A DNA stretch of 64,000 nt from Atriophallophorus winterbourni (taxonomy: Eukaryota > Platyhelminthes > Trematoda > Plagiorchiida > Microphallidae), in NCBI GenBank assembly GCA_013407085.1, contig JACCGJ010011120.1, positions 1 through 64,000 on the forward strand. Reading direction: 5' to 3'. Made by a program: the position numbers and the translations under genes. The notes below the pieces were generated by a model that had not been told where the DNA came from, did no database searches, and saw only the letters and a list, made by a program, of their open reading frames with translations. Shown here one piece after another: positions 22,700 through 35,949 of this stretch (its first letter is position 1; each line of letters opens with the position of its first letter).

Positions 22700-23500
22700 G
22701 GTTTACAAATAACATGGTGAATTAAATATGATTAAACGGGCTTGCCTAAAGCTAAGTGGATAAATCAATCATACTGCAGTATTAATCGCCGCTTGATTAG
22801 AGATCACCCATCCAACTTAAAAAGAATGCAGCTTAGAAGTTTCAGAACAGATTTGAAACACGTAGTCCTAAAATCATGATGGCAAATAAGAATAGCAAAA
22901 TTGAATACCATTTTTTATCATTACATTTTTAATGGATTAGATTTCGTGTAAACGTTTTGCGGTAAGCAAGAAAATTAGCATTTTTTCACGGGAAGGTTTT
23001 ATTTGAAAGGTTTTATAGAGTGTTTTTGTCGCCATCATACTCCGCGCTAATAAAATTATTTAGAAAATGTGTGAGTCAACATTGAATTGAACGTTTGACC
23101 TATGAGTGGAATACACGGGACACCGTTTACAGTATTTACGTTTGATTGCAATGACGTGTTAGTCTGTGTAGAGAAAAATCTATTTGCATGGGATACACCA
23201 ATCTTTTGTACAATGTTTCTCAAAAACTTCAGTGTGTAAATTTCGGGATCATTATCGGACATACTTGTTCATCTAAGTTAAGCGGTATTTGTGGTAGTTT
23301 AAAAAATAGTCTACAATGTGACATTATTTAGTAAAAAGTAGGAATCTCTATTCGTTAAAACCAATTTTCAACAAATCAAATTAATTTAACTACACAAATT
23401 TTTAATACGAATAAGGAAAATGAGAAAAATGTTAAGCTTTACAGAGAAAATTTGCCAGTCACATTCAAATTCAAAACACCTTTAGTTTACTTTACTTTAC
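22700..23500. other. No gene recognised
   Basis: AT-rich. A 68-codon minus-strand frame at 23056-23262 has no recognisable features. Confidence 0.4.
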
Positions 23501-23504
23501 AAAA

Positions 23505-23870
23505 CATTCTATAACCCGAACCACCCCATACTGGATTTATTCACGCGAAGGCATACGAGTTATTATCGCACCCATGAATGAGTTGGTGGTATCCAATTCC
23601 CGCCTGAACTGTAGAAGGTTTTTTCACACTGTCCGTGTCGGTTTTACTTGAAACAGTTTACCTTCTACCGTTGCTCACTACACTAGCTTGCATGAATTTA
23701 AAATGAAATTAGACGAATTTTATTTCATTATTCGTTTCCCGAACATTTATATACTGCCTATTCTAATTACTTATCTTTTTTATACACTTGCATTTCAATG
23801 TTACCATCCTATGTTTGTCCTTAAGCTTGTTGCTTTTAAGACCATTAAAAACCTTGAATTACCTTCTGTT
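23505..23870 (+). mobile_element. 3' fragment of LINE family A
   Basis: Plus-strand copy of the last part of family A: ATTCACGCGAAGGCATACGA, the RRFFHTVRVGF-type codons, TTGCTCACTACACTAGCTTG, then the 3' UTR ending AAGACCATTAAAAACCTTGA. Matches the reverse complement of 18290-18640 with many substitutions. 5'-truncated. Confidence 0.8.
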
Positions 23871-23899
23871 TTGTCTACAGACGCACCTCTCGTTTGCTA

Positions 23900-26275
23900 G
23901 GCATGTTACGACGGATTTCGAAAGTTGATTCCCATGTCCGCTTTCGCTCATGATTCACACTTACAATACACCCGGTTCTAGACCAGCCTGTCGAAAAATG
24001 CATACCGTTTGCCAAAAGATATTTTGCTTCAGAAACTTTATCATCGAGCGTCTAGGCTTGTCGACGGTTTTAAAAATATACCATAGGTTGAGCGCTTCAA
24101 ACGAATTGTCGTGAGAACTCTTTTACACCAGATAATGCAAGGTGATTTATGCTTGCAAAAAAATGTGAAAATACTGTTTTTCACCCCTTGAAAACTTATC
24201 CTATTATCGAAGTGCTTGCAAGATTGGAGGTCATGGTTGTATATTGGATATCCCACACTCTAACCAAAACTTCCACAGTTATTATTTTTCGGTGCGTTTT
24301 TGATTTTGTTTGTTATTCCATACCTGCACATTTTGTAAATTTCAGATCCAAAACTTTTTCTAAATAGAAATTTGACGATTATATCAGGCCAACCCTGATA
24401 CTACCATTACTTATTGGCAAATCATACCACTGCATTTCCCCATTTCAATAGGACCGATTCATATTATTTATACTATATATTTTTGTGTCTATATTTTGAA
24501 CCTTGTTTATTGTGAAGATAAACGTTTTTTCAAGCATAACTCGTGAATCTAGATTCTTGAATCTTGCATTTTCACCTGACATCACATTTAGGATCATGGA
24601 GATAAATTGATTTTCAACTGTAAAATAAATCGGATGTTTGCGACTAAATTATATTCATTACTGGATTTTCTTTGCTGCTAGGATTTTTGATATGCCGAGG
24701 AACGTTATTTCGTAGAGATAGCATTTTTGATCTCATGACAACTAAAATAAAACTTCCCTAAATTCCTTATCATTAAAGCAAGAATACAGCTCGTTTTTCT
24801 CACTATCTCTTCTGTATATTTTGGATAGTGGACTTGTGCAACTTTACAAATTCTTGTGAACCCGAGAAACAATGGTTTCATCTAAACGACGACAGCATAC
24901 ATTCTCACGTTGGCGTTAATTACGACATACTTGAAGCGTTTGGGCAGCATCATCTATCTTATCCTTATTATTTCGATTTAAGTTCTCAAAAATCAATCAA
25001 TCTTTCTTATAGTGTCGCTTTATCATACATCTAATAATGACAATTATTAATGCGCAAGTGCTGTATTTTTGTTGGTTGTAAACTAACAGAAATTTCGGCC
25101 TATTTCTTATGAGTTTATTGGAAGAAATGGGCTCAAGATTAAAATTTATTGGTTCAGTTATTCATTTTTAACAAATATCCAATTGTATGTCTTCAGACCC
25201 AATTACACAATCGAGTATTTGTTTTGAACAAAATGTCCGTGTCTGCATACTTTTTCATCGCATAGTTCCTTTTCTTGAATTAGTTATGCTAGGCTTTATA
25301 TACGTGGACGCAGTTTAACTGCGAAATAATATCTTCTCTCCATTTAATGTTATTTCTGTCCACCTCAGTAGAGTAAATGACACAACCAAACAAATATTTC
25401 CCGATCAACATTTTCAAAAAAATGCTACAACCAATTTGAGTGTTTTCTCTTAAATCCAAGCTCTCTTTTGCCTCTGATAGTTGCGTCGAGCTGGACTCCA
25501 GATATTAAGTTAATTTGTTGTCGACTAATCATTTATTTGTCATTCTTTGATCTAAATGAATGTTAGACTATTTCAGAGCATACGATTGTTGTTGTTTTTC
25601 TTTTTTAACCGATATTAAACAAATTTACCTCTAAAATTTTCATAGGGAATTCCTCAGAGATTAAACGGACGGAGTTCCCAGTTAACAAAATATTATTTGG
25701 ATAAGTATTCAAAAATTTGGAAAATCCTTGTTAAAAAATGCCATCGTTGTGGCACGCGAAACTTGTTTGTAGAATTCATCATATAAAGTAAATAGAAGAT
25801 TATCGTTCAGTCGTAACTCGGAATTGCCCAAAACCAGAACACATACGTCTACTTTCGTGATATTCGCAGATGTCACGATCAGCAAATATTGAGATTATAA
25901 GCCATGGAATAAATTTCGAGGAAATCTAATTTTATTTCATTTAAGATTCAAGCTTTCAGATTATGTGGCTGAGGAAGACTAACCATTTAACTATAAGTAT
26001 CAAATTTATGTATGTACGTTTGTACGAATACCATTCGAAAAGAAATAAATTTTTAGATTTGTTTTAAATTCTGACACCAAATAAGATTGCATCAAAACTT
26101 TCGTTAATAACTTGCAGTTGCAATAACACCGTGTCATATATGAACATCGCTGAGAATTTACTCATCAGTTTGGTGTAAGCATTGTGTCGATGTTGTGACG
26201 ATATAAAAGTGTGGTCAAAGATAAGTAAGTCGGAGGACTGCGAAATTCTCCAAAAGGATTTGGACAACCTCCAGG
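23900..26275. other. No gene recognised
   Basis: AT-rich with chance frames up to 72 codons. I recognised none of the repeat families of the window here. Confidence 0.4.
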
Positions 26276-26284
26276 TTTGTTGTT

Positions 26285-27054
26285 GTTGGCCTCCTTCGGT
26301 CGATGTCGACCATTGATGTACATCACAATCGCATGAATGTTGATGTTTTACAGCTTTTGGAATGAATAAACAGTCCGGTTCGGGAGGAGCAATCTCTCCC
26401 GGAGCGCTAGCAAAGAAAGTCGGAACTCGGTTGCAATGCATCAGTTTCACGCCGGCGGAGTGATATGCGTTCAGCAGCCAAGAGCTGTATCTGCTCCTCC
26501 TCAGCTTGCAAATGACGCTTTACACAATGCCTCTAATGTGAGCGGTCAAGAGCAAGTTCTTCCTAACTTGCCGGGTCAATGCCAAGAGCTTTCATATCTC
26601 TTTTGCAAACGTCTTTGTGCCGCAAGTGCAGTCTGCCCAATTGTCGACTTCATAATTTCAACTCACCATAAAGTAGATCTTTCAGAATACGACCATTTTC
26701 CATTCTGTGGAGATGAAAAAGCCACCGCAAGCTACGCTGTCGCAATAGGGTGAACATGCTCTGTGGACCAGCTTTTGAAAGCACTCCAGCATTAGTCACT
26801 CTGTCCATCCACGATATTTTCAAGATACGACGGATGCTTCGTGGATGGAAAGCATTCAGCTTCCGTTCGTGTCTTGCGTTGGTGGTCCAGGTTTCACTGG
26901 CGTACAGTAAATCATTTAGTACGCACGCGCTGTATACCATCATCTTTGTCTTTACCGACAGCTTGCGGTTACCCCAAAAACGAGAGTTTAATCGAGACAG
27001 AATGACAGCTGCTCCGCCAATCCGCTTATCAATCTCCGTGTATAGCGAGAGGTT
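26285..27054 (-). mobile_element. 3' portion of zinc-finger-ended LINE
   Basis: Minus-strand coding sequence for the region after the reverse transcriptase: LNDLLYASETWTTNARHERK, ERKLNAFHPRSIRRILKISW, RQRSLRWLFHLHRMENGRI, then the finger near 26400-26460, then the 3' signature at 26285-26320 with the GGTCGA/TCGACC palindrome and a preceding GTTGTTG tail on the plus strand. The frame is broken several times. Its 5' end abuts a CR1-like fragment at about 27055. Confidence 0.8.
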
Positions 27055-27965
27055 TGGTCCCTAAAAATCGCTTATTTTCCAATTTTCAAAAGTGTCACAT
27101 GTTAAACCTTGGAAAATATGTGGAGCTCCAGTATTTTCTTGGTACACACAGCCTCTCGTGGACCATGGAACAAAAGGAATTGAGCGTGTTAATAAGCAAC
27201 ACCCTAGGGATGTCGAGCCACTGCAACTACGTCTATCGCAAAACATCACAGAAATTGTCACTCCTGAAGAGATTTTTCGGTAGGTTCTGAAAACAGACAA
27301 TCCTTTGCATTATAAATACGTACATCAGACCCACGATGAAATATACAGTTCAAGCATGGTCGCCATAGCTTAAAAAAGATGTTGCGACTTTGCCAAGAAT
27401 ATATCATCGAGCTACCAAACTTGTCGCCGGACTCAGTTGGAAACCATACAATGAGCGAATCAAAACGCTAAATTTATTTGATTATCCACGTCGTCGTCTC
27501 CGATGGGATTTGATTCTGGTTTACAATATTTTGAATACCGAAAATCACCCTATACAATGCTTATTGAATCCACGGAGCTCACATATTACAAGAGCTCAGA
27601 CATTAACTCTAACCGTCTCTTACTCGAGTCTCAACTGCAGACGATATGTTTTGCCGTGCGAGTTTGTTTTACTTGGAACAATCTGCCAGATTATGTTGTA
27701 AACTCGCCAAATCAGCAAACTTTCAAGAGAAGCCTTGATGCTTTTTTGACCTCAAACCCGTGCATCGAAGAAAACTATACATCCTAACACCATGCATCTA
27801 CATTTGTTATTCCACAAATCGAAAACAATTTCTGCCCTTTGATTCTTGAACTGCTCAGTAAACAACCTAATCCCATTTTGCTTGTTATATTATTCGTTGT
27901 TGTCGTATTATTCTGTGGATTTTTGTAAAGCTATATGCTTTTTAGACCATTAAAATGGATTTGAA
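27055..27965 (+). mobile_element. CR1-like LINE 3' fragment (family D)
   Basis: Plus-strand decayed reverse-transcriptase C-terminal region: LFSNFQKCHMLNLGKYVEL, EQKELSVLISN, LSLLKRFFGRF, then PRIYHRATKLVAGLSWKPYN, LFDYPRRRLRWDLILVY and VCFTWNNLPDYVVNS in three frames. Similar to, but clearly distinct from, families A and B. The 3' UTR ends near AGACCATTAAAATGGATTTG at 27963. Truncated before the FADD box. Confidence 0.8.
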
Positions 27966-28234
27966 TTGAATTAGAACTGAACGTAGAAAATGTCTTCGCT
28001 GAATGGGTAAGTAATAACGTCATTGTTATCAGAAAATGAACCTCTACAATTAGACGAGAACCAGCCATTGTTCGAGTGGAAAACATCGGAAGATTTCGTT
28101 GCAACCTGTAAACGAATAGACATTGCCAGTAAGTCTTCAGCACGTCATGCGGCATCTTGGGAATGCTGAGTGTAATATTTGGGCGATTCACTCCTAAAAG
28201 ATTCCCCTATTATAAATACTTACAACCATCCAAC

Positions 28235-28670
28235 AATAGAGTACATGATTCCATTTTGAGCACCATGGATGCGTAAAGACACTGGATTGCTGGATAAAAT
28301 TTACAACCGTGCGACGAACCTAGTTGATGGAATGCCTCAAGTCCCATAACAAGAGCGAATGGTCATGCTGGGATTGACTGATTTCACGCAAAGGCGAGTA
28401 AGAAGCGACATGATTGCATACGTGATTTCTTCTTTGTGCGCTTTCTGTGGAATTCACTACCACACGAGATTGTGAACGCTACCGCGATCTGTGTATTCAA
28501 ATCAAAACTTGATGCTTATATCAAAGAGAACTTAACTACCGACACTGTATAATGACCTCATATAAACCCACACAAAGCAAACACCACGATGGAATGTTGA
28601 TTGCATCCTCTGCATTTTTATAGCTGTCGTCCAATGGTACATGTCACCATAACATATTGATTCTTGTTCA
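28235..28670 (+). mobile_element. CR1-like LINE 3' fragment (family C)
   Basis: Decayed plus-strand frames encode APWMRKDTGLLDKIYNRATN, GLTDFTQRRVRSDMIAY, FLWNSLPHEIVNATA and FKSKLDAYIKENLTTDTV. The 3' UTR (CCTCATATAAACCCACACAA) matches the minus-strand copy at 37250-38870. Stop codons and a small deletion interrupt it. Confidence 0.75.
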
Positions 28671-28679
28671 AGTTTCGGT

Positions 28680-30290
28680 AGTTCCCCAGAACTCAGAAAC
28701 TCAGAAAATTTTATGGTAGAAAAAGCAGTAAGCTTAACAATGACCATAGGATGACAAGGTATATGGAATATATAAAAATATATATAAAATATATCGAAAA
28801 TTAATAGGGACAGTCACATACCCCATGGTTCGTCATAAACTCATCGAGTTTGGAAGCGAAAACCTCAACAGATTCTGATCGTGTGATTTCTTCAGGCAAA
28901 TAGTTCCAAGTGAAACAAATTCTTACCGATAAAAAATTACGACGAATATCCGATCGAGTATGTGGAATGCTTAAAGCCATTGAATGTGTTCGTGTTCGAG
29001 TAAGGCCATTGGGATTTAGCAAGTGTTTGAGGGGATGGTTTTCAGTATGCAGGATTTTGAAAGTCAACAGGAGGTCACTACGTATCCGTCGTTGGGTAAA
29101 ATCATGTACGTTCAGTTTTAACATTCGCTCTGTGAAAGGCAAATTTCCGTAACGGGGGACCAACTTTGTAGCACGATGATAAATCCTGTCGAGTAGTTCG
29201 ATGTCCTTCCTCAGCCATGGTGCCCAGGCTTGGATGGAATATTCCATAACAGGACGTATATACGTGTTAATTACCCGGGGTAGGGTTTCGGGCGTAAAAA
29301 TCCGGAATATTCTTTTGAGAAGACTCAAGATACGGCAAGCTTTATTGTACACCGTCTGGCAATGATGTCCAGGCTTAAGGTTAAACGAAACCCATATACC
29401 GAGATCTTTTTCTGCGGTGGTCCAGACGAGATCTTGCGTGCCAAGCTGATACGTGTGGTGTAGAGATTTTCCAAGCTGCAGCATTTTACATTTCGCAGGG
29501 TTAAATGGTAACTCATTTGACTGGGACCAACGAAATAAGGTGCACAGATCCCGTTGTAATGCCATACAGTCATTAACAGACCTTACACGTTTCCATATTT
29601 TAATATCATCGGCAAATAGTATCAAGTTGCATCCAATATCCTCCACTATATCGTTCATATACACCAAGAATAGAAGAGGTCCAAGCACCGAGCCTTGCGG
29701 AACTCCACTCGTGACGTCTATTTTTCTAGATAAGGTGCTGCCAACGCGAACTTGGACGTGTCTATCAGTAAGATAGTCCCTTATCCAATTCAGCAATATT
29801 CCCGTTATTCCATAGGATTCGAGCTTTTTAATTAAGATGTCATGGTTGACTCTATCGAAAGCTTTGGAAATATCGATGTAGCAAGCATGTACAGCCTCAC
29901 CTTCGTCTAGTGCCTTGGTCCAATCCTCGAACGTGGTAAGAAGGTTAGATAAACAGCAACGACCTCTTCGAAAACCGTGTTGTGCTGCAGTCAAAATATT
30001 TTGGTTTTCAAAATGTTCTCTCATGCGCGCAGTCACAATGCGTTCCATTAATTTGGAGATCACCGGAAGTAACGTTACCGGTCTATAGTTTGCTGTGTCT
30101 GAACGGCTACCGCCTTTATAAATAGGAGTTATCATCCCTGCTTTCCATTGCGGTGGTATTTTTCCTTCATTTAAGCTGAGATTGAATATGCGAGTGAGAG
30201 GAGCAGTCAAAGCAACGCGACACCTGCGAAGTACGGCGGGGGTAATTTTGTCCCCGCACACTTGATCTCGATACGCCCTGAGCTTGTACT
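28680..30290 (-). mobile_element. 5'-truncated CR1-like LINE (family B) with intact frame
   Basis: Minus-strand insertion beginning inside the reverse transcriptase (about 30290) and running to a 3' UTR with ATACCTTGTCATCCTATGG and AAATTTTCTGAG near 28680. It carries no frameshift or stop, so among the LINE copies here it looks the youngest. 5' truncation is usual for target-primed reverse transcription. A fragment of the same family is at 8165-8490. Confidence 0.8.
28801..30261 (-). CDS. LINE family B reverse transcriptase (N-terminally truncated, uninterrupted)
   Basis: 486 codons are open. The frame enters within the fingers domain (CGDKITPAVL; no ATG, the first codon is GTG). It keeps NYRPVTLLPVISKLMERIV, QHGFRRGRCCLSNL, YIDISKAFDRVNHDIL, SGVPQGSVLGPLLFLVYMND, the catalytic LILFADDIKIW, then the thumb (PFNPAKCKMLQLG, EKDLGIWVS) and the C-terminal region (INTYIRPVMEYSIQAWAPW, RIYHRATKLVPRYG, RRIRSDLLLTFKILHTENHP) to the stop after CDCPY. 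The endonuclease is missing, so it is not an autonomous gene. Expression is not expected without an outside promoter. Confidence 0.8.
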   Translation of the reverse strand: MCGDKITPAVLRRCRVALTAPLTRIFNLSLNEGKIPPQWKAGMITPIYKGGSRSDTANYRPVTLLPVISKLMERIVTARMREHFENQNILTAAQHGFRRGRCCLSNLLTTFEDWTKALDEGEAVHACYIDISKAFDRVNHDILIKKLESYGITGILLNWIRDYLTDRHVQVRVGSTLSRKIDVTSGVPQGSVLGPLLFLVYMNDIVEDIGCNLILFADDIKIWKRVRSVNDCMALQRDLCTLFRWSQSNELPFNPAKCKMLQLGKSLHHTYQLGTQDLVWTTAEKDLGIWVSFNLKPGHHCQTVYNKACRILSLLKRIFRIFTPETLPRVINTYIRPVMEYSIQAWAPWLRKDIELLDRIYHRATKLVPRYGNLPFTERMLKLNVHDFTQRRIRSDLLLTFKILHTENHPLKHLLNPNGLTRTRTHSMALSIPHTRSDIRRNFLSVRICFTWNYLPEEITRSESVEVFASKLDEFMTNHGVCDCPY

Positions 30291-30299
30291 CCTATAACT

Positions 30300-33200
30300 C
30301 CACTTTATTGATCGTTGAAATATTCGCGGTATGAAAATTAAGGATCATCAGCGCAGCGTAGCTTTTGCTCCGTGACAAATCAGTGATGGCAATTATGTTT
30401 GTTTAAACCTAAGAACGTTAATCATTTCATTAAAATGATATTTTCTTTGTAATGCATAGTTCAAATCCCATAATAACACGACCAAACTTGTCCCCGGCTG
30501 TTTGCCTTGATGCGATGTAAACAGTGGAATATGAGTTGGTCAAACTGGAAAGTGTAACAGTTATGGGTTTTGATGCCGTATACCTATACGTCGGTTACTT
30601 ATTCGCCTCTTGAGCACCCATATGATTCTCTACTTGTTTGCGAATCGTCCTGTATTGTTTTAGAAACATTTTAGCTAAAAGTTAGAAAGGCATTTCAATG
30701 CCACGCAAGTTCTGGAAACATTGAGAATTACTTAAATCTTGGAATAAAAATATTTATGTGCTCTAAAACAAATTGACTCGGGGCTAAAATGTCCATTGTG
30801 ATAAGTATTAATTCCTTTCGCAGACGTATTTATTAAGAGGTAGAATTAATTAATGAAGAATAGGCTGACCAGAATGTGCTATCACATGTATACATTCACG
30901 TGGTGGATGAAAATTTTGCTGCAGTAATTTGCCAATAATTCATTCACGCGAAACGTAACCTAATATTAACTAGGAGACCCAGTGAATATAATCAGGCTTA
31001 TTTGTATTTTGATAATACTACGCCTTTCAGAAAACATAAATAACTCCTCTATCGTAGAGCTCCCATATGAACATCAAAATAAATAATGGTAATACTCGTT
31101 TCTAGTATTGAATTTTGGTATATTAAGCGAACGCAGCAATGAGGTAATTACGGAAGCATCATTTATTCTGATTACAATGTGTAGCCACTAAACTTTTAAA
31201 GTGGTACCAGTGTGATAGAAAATTTTAGAAACGAAATTATGTAGCGTCAATAATATCCTCACAGTTAGTTATTATGATGATAACTGTGACACTATTTCGT
31301 GAAGTGGCGTACAAATTAACAGACGTGGGTGTCATGTTTTTCCATAAAAGGTTTAGTCAACATGTAGTGACCTTTGTATTTAGAGCAATCGCTCTAAACT
31401 CGTGGCATAACGTATGGTTTCAACATTGTTGGACATTGAACTCGAAATGTGAATAATATGCTTGGGCTAGTAATCAACCGATCTTAACAAATGCGTATCA
31501 GGCTTATAGTTAATGAATATGCAAGAATACCGAGGGTCAAAAATTCATTTGCAGGAGCGAAAAAATTGTTGTAATCCAGCATTGGTTGATATTATTGAAC
31601 CTCCTGCAATTGTATTTATATGTTATTTGCAGCCGGTGAACTTCCGAATGGTTGATGATGATTAGAACAATTTCTATTTTCCTGCGGTTGATTTGAAATC
31701 CCGAAAAGGAAATGATACACGCAGTTGAATAAGGCTGATTATGTTTTTATACGCGGTTACTAACAGGTTGAAACATGTTCCATTTTGGAAAAATGTACTA
31801 TTATTTCTAGTATATTTTGCACCCACTATGAATTATAGATTCAGGAATTTCGATAATAAACAAAAAACTGTTTCAGTGGCATATGTTGGACGCATAAAAT
31901 TCTAGAAAATCATAGATTTATTATACGATCCAGGTGGTTCGATGGAGTAGTAACAATAATTTCATGTATAATATACACTAGGAAAGTGTTGATGGAAAAC
32001 GTTTGTTTTAGTAAATTCTTTTAATTGTGTCTGAGGTTTAAGGCAAACTTGGACCAATTCGGTTTATTTTTCACAACATTACAGACTATTGTGAAGCACA
32101 TTTGCTGTAATAAAGTACACCATTTTCTATAATAGATCAAGGTCTGTTCGATTCAACCGCTCAGTTTTGATATTTCGCTTAAAAGCACATTTGTACCGCG
32201 AATTCTATCTATAAAAATGTAGCTCCCAGATTGAATGGACAGATAGTGCTTCTCCGTGTTATGAATGGTTCATAAACATAAGAGTATACTTTAATCTCTA
32301 TCCCAAAGTACAATCTAAAATGCTACACCGTCGAACCATCCTGGAAAACGGATTTATAATCACAGAAGCGAATCAAAACCGAGATTTCAACTCAATGCTA
32401 AATTTGATCATGATTAAAAACGTGACAAATGCACCATTTCACATTTTATCGGTATAGTTTATTCATCGGATTCGTTCAAAACGAAGATGCATCATTCTAA
32501 ATCCAGGATGCTGTTTGAAGCTCGCCAGTCAATAGAAAAATCGTAACTTTCACGTTGCGATCAATTTTATTTATTTTGGACTGATCGTGCTGAGAATCGA
32601 ATATTATAAACCTGTGCAAATTTACGTTGACACTGAATTTTTTACTTCTGAAAACAGAAAAGATTTGGTTATAAATAATAAAGCGACAAAATCTGTAACA
32701 TGTAATCCTCCCCTCAACCAATATACACGTTAACTTTCGATTCGCATTACATCGTATCTGAGGTTGACTGAGATTTTTTGCTTTTTGCACTCACCAGGCA
32801 TGGACAGTACGATCAGGATCACATAAATGTTCCAACGTACCACATTGCAATAAAATAATGTTTAATAGTGCAAGCCTGATTTGCAATCACACCAACAACG
32901 ATTTCCATATTGATGAAGTTCAATCAAATGAAAACTTTGTCAAATCACATTTAGTTTCTTGTACATCAGTTCAGAATTGACAAACTGGAAGACCAGATAT
33001 CCCGGTGTCAAATTTTATTGGTTTCTGTGAAAAAAACAAAGAATTCCTTTATACGCAGGCTAGCGATGCTCGGTGAATTTCAGGGTTGCCCTGGATAAAA
33101 CGAAGTGCATTATAAAAATCTATCTGGTGAATCGTTTCCACCATATGCGATACAACTGAACTTTGGTCACTAGATTTCGCCCAACAGCATAAATTTTAAA

Positions 33201-33775
33201 TGTCATGTTCTCACAAGTTCTTAACGTACTGCGCACCAACGATTTGTTGAACAAATCCCAGCAAAATGGGAGAGCGGTCATTTTGCAAAAAATTTTAAAA
33301 CGTTTTATTTTGTATGCACCAGAATTATTAAATGTGGAAAAATTTTCTGAATGAGGTGTAATAAACAGTTGTAAAGTACAATGACATGTAATTGATGTGG
33401 TGGTTGCTAGAACACTGAATAAGAGTTAAAGTGCATTTTCCACATAGAAAAGATTTCATGGCATCATATGAACATTATATTCCGTTCAAAAAATACATTG
33501 AATCTTATTAAATACATTGGAAGACAAATGATGTAACTCTAACATGCGTATGAAAACTAGTCACGTTTCACGCAGTATAATTAAAAATGAGCTTAATAAA
33601 TGATCTAGTTCATAGTTGATCAAATCTCTCACAGCTCTTCATTGCACCTGGTTTTGAACTCGTTGATCTCAGCATGCAAGAACAGAAAGAACAGTTTCAG
33701 TAAATCAATGGAAACGTTTATACAAGATTTTACTTTGAAAACATTATGTTTCTTAGATTTCCATGGTTATCGCAC
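30300..33775. other. No gene recognised; one faint R1 trace
   Basis: AT-rich. TTTTTGCACTCACCAGGCAT with GGACAGTACGATCAGGATCA at about 32775-32822 is a decayed R1 hammerhead-flanking block on the plus strand. Nothing else is supported. Confidence 0.4.
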
Positions 33776-33777
33776 TC

Positions 33778-34255
33778 TGTTGGCCTCCTTCGGTCAATGT
33801 CGACCATGGATGTACATCACAATCGCGTTAATGTTCATGTTCTGCAGCTTTTGGAATGACTAAACAGTCCGATTCGCGAGGAATAATCTCTCCCGCCATG
33901 CTGGCAACAATAGTCAGAACTCGGTTGTATTGCATCAGTTGCACGCCGGCGGCGTGATCTGCGTTCAGCAGCCAAGAGCTGTATCTGCACCTCCATAGCT
34001 TGCAGACGACGCTTTACACAATGCCTCCAATGTGAGCGGTCAAGAGCAAGTAATTTCCAACTCGCCGGGTCAATGTCAAGAGCTTTCATATCTCTATTGC
34101 AAACGTCTTTGTACCGCAAGTGCGGTCTTCCCAATGGTCAACTTCCTAATTGCAACTCACTATAGAGTAGATCTCCAGGAATACGACCATTTTCCATTCT
34201 ATAGACATGACCAAGCCAACGCATCGGCGCTGTCGCATTAGGGTGAACATGATCG
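33778..34255 (-). mobile_element. 3' portion of zinc-finger-ended LINE
   Basis: Minus-strand copy starting at the 3' signature (GGCCTCCTTCGGTCAATGTC). The frame 34134-33835 reads RPHLRYKDVCNRDMKALDID, SHWRHCVKRRLQAMEVQIQL and a finger DYCCQHGGRDYSSRIGLFSH; the second metal-ligand Cys of the C-x2-C is lost (CCQHGG). The upstream part (MRWLGHVYRMENGRIPGDLL) is in another frame. 5'-truncated at about 34255. Confidence 0.8.
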
Positions 34256-34259
34256 CACA

Positions 34260-35945
34260 GTATGTTGCGATTAATCTCATTAGTTGTTGAGACTGTTCGC
34301 ACAAATCCAAAGTCTGTCCACATATATGTCCAAACTAGCTGGTTGTTTAAATCACGTAAGCAAACATACGCCGATTTCCGTATGTGAGTCAATATCTGAT
34401 TTTGACTTATTACCAATATAATATTTATGGACTCTCAGTGAAAGGACCTGATTCCTTTCTAACACGCGGATACCAATTTTGTGTAATCAATTATTCTGAA
34501 GAATTTGGTGTTGTAAGAAATATGTTCACTTCGTGTAAGCTGTTAGCTGTCGCTGACATGGAATTGCGTCATATACTCTTGTTCTTCAACAAGATTCCAA
34601 TGTTTTGAATACTTTCGAAGATATCTAGCATCTCAACAATTAGTTATCGCCGATTTAACACGAACTAAACAATGGCAAAATGGCGGGCTCCCATAGTTGG
34701 TATATGTTTGCTTCGTCTAACTACTCCTTCCGTTCCGTAAAGTGATATTGCTAATCTGCGCTTGTCCTTACGAAAAGTAAATTTCGCACGTACTTTCGCG
34801 TTAAAATCCTATACCTAATCGATTAAGATTTTGAATTAAACTTTTCCATTGAAATGGTACATGTAACAGCCAAGCAATGACGTACACGAAAAGAAAATGC
34901 TTTGCATATTCGAAATACAAGTCAGAATACGTTTGAAAGAGATAACTACTGAAACGGTACCAGCAAACTGAACTTACAGGTTTTACTTTCCATTAGTAAA
35001 CTAATTTTTTAGTGTTTGATGAAAATACATTCAAATGTATTTTTCTTTAAACCCAATGGGTTTATCCCCACGCACATATGGTTGGGCACATTTGGTTACA
35101 CGAGTTTTTCTACCAGCCTTATCCAATAGAGGCTCAAAAGCTCAACTTGTTTTGTTTGTTTTGTTTTACATGAACTCGTCTAGACGACACAGTGTGGTCA
35201 GTTTCTGGAAGTTCATCACAATTTCGGTAAGTTGAAACAAACTTTCACTCAGTAGTTACCAACGGATTACATTAGCTCGACCCATTAAGTGTGTTAATTT
35301 ACCAATGTATGCTTTTGGAACGTCGTATTATCAATAAAAAATACAACAGAATATGCTTAGTATATATAATACATACAAGTGTGAAGTCATGATAAATAAG
35401 TATTCGTATTCTTGTGGATAAGCAAAAGTGACTCGTTTTACTTCACAACCTACTCTTTAACTAGTTTCCATTCCTAGTCAACTAAAAATACTTTGGATTT
35501 AAAAGTGCACGACGGAATTTAAATAGACCGCCAGCCGATTATTGATCATTGATCGAATACGGACAACAAATTAAAATATTTGTTACACTAACATGCGCTG
35601 AATTATGTTCTTTCGTTGCATTCGATACTTTCAGAAATGTCCAAAACCTGTGCTCATGAATGTTTATAAAAAGTTTTTGCACTGCAATAATTAAATATTA
35701 ACTGATAAAATGTTTGTGAAAGTTAAATTTGACAAAGCTCGCCTTTGCTAAACGTACATTTCGCCCATAATTCTGGACTCACTACACCGATTTGATTCAG
35801 AGTCCAATAATTATTAAGTAAGTTTTAACAACATTGATTTTCAGACGATTCCCAGTGATAAACGAAGGTTAATATTTGAAGCTAATTTCGGTTGGTCATA
35901 TCAACCTTACACATTTGTGGCTCAGAATTTCAACGATCACGAAGC
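34260..35945. other. No gene recognised
   Basis: AT-rich sequence with short unsupported frames only. Confidence 0.45.
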
Positions 35946-35949
35946 ATGG

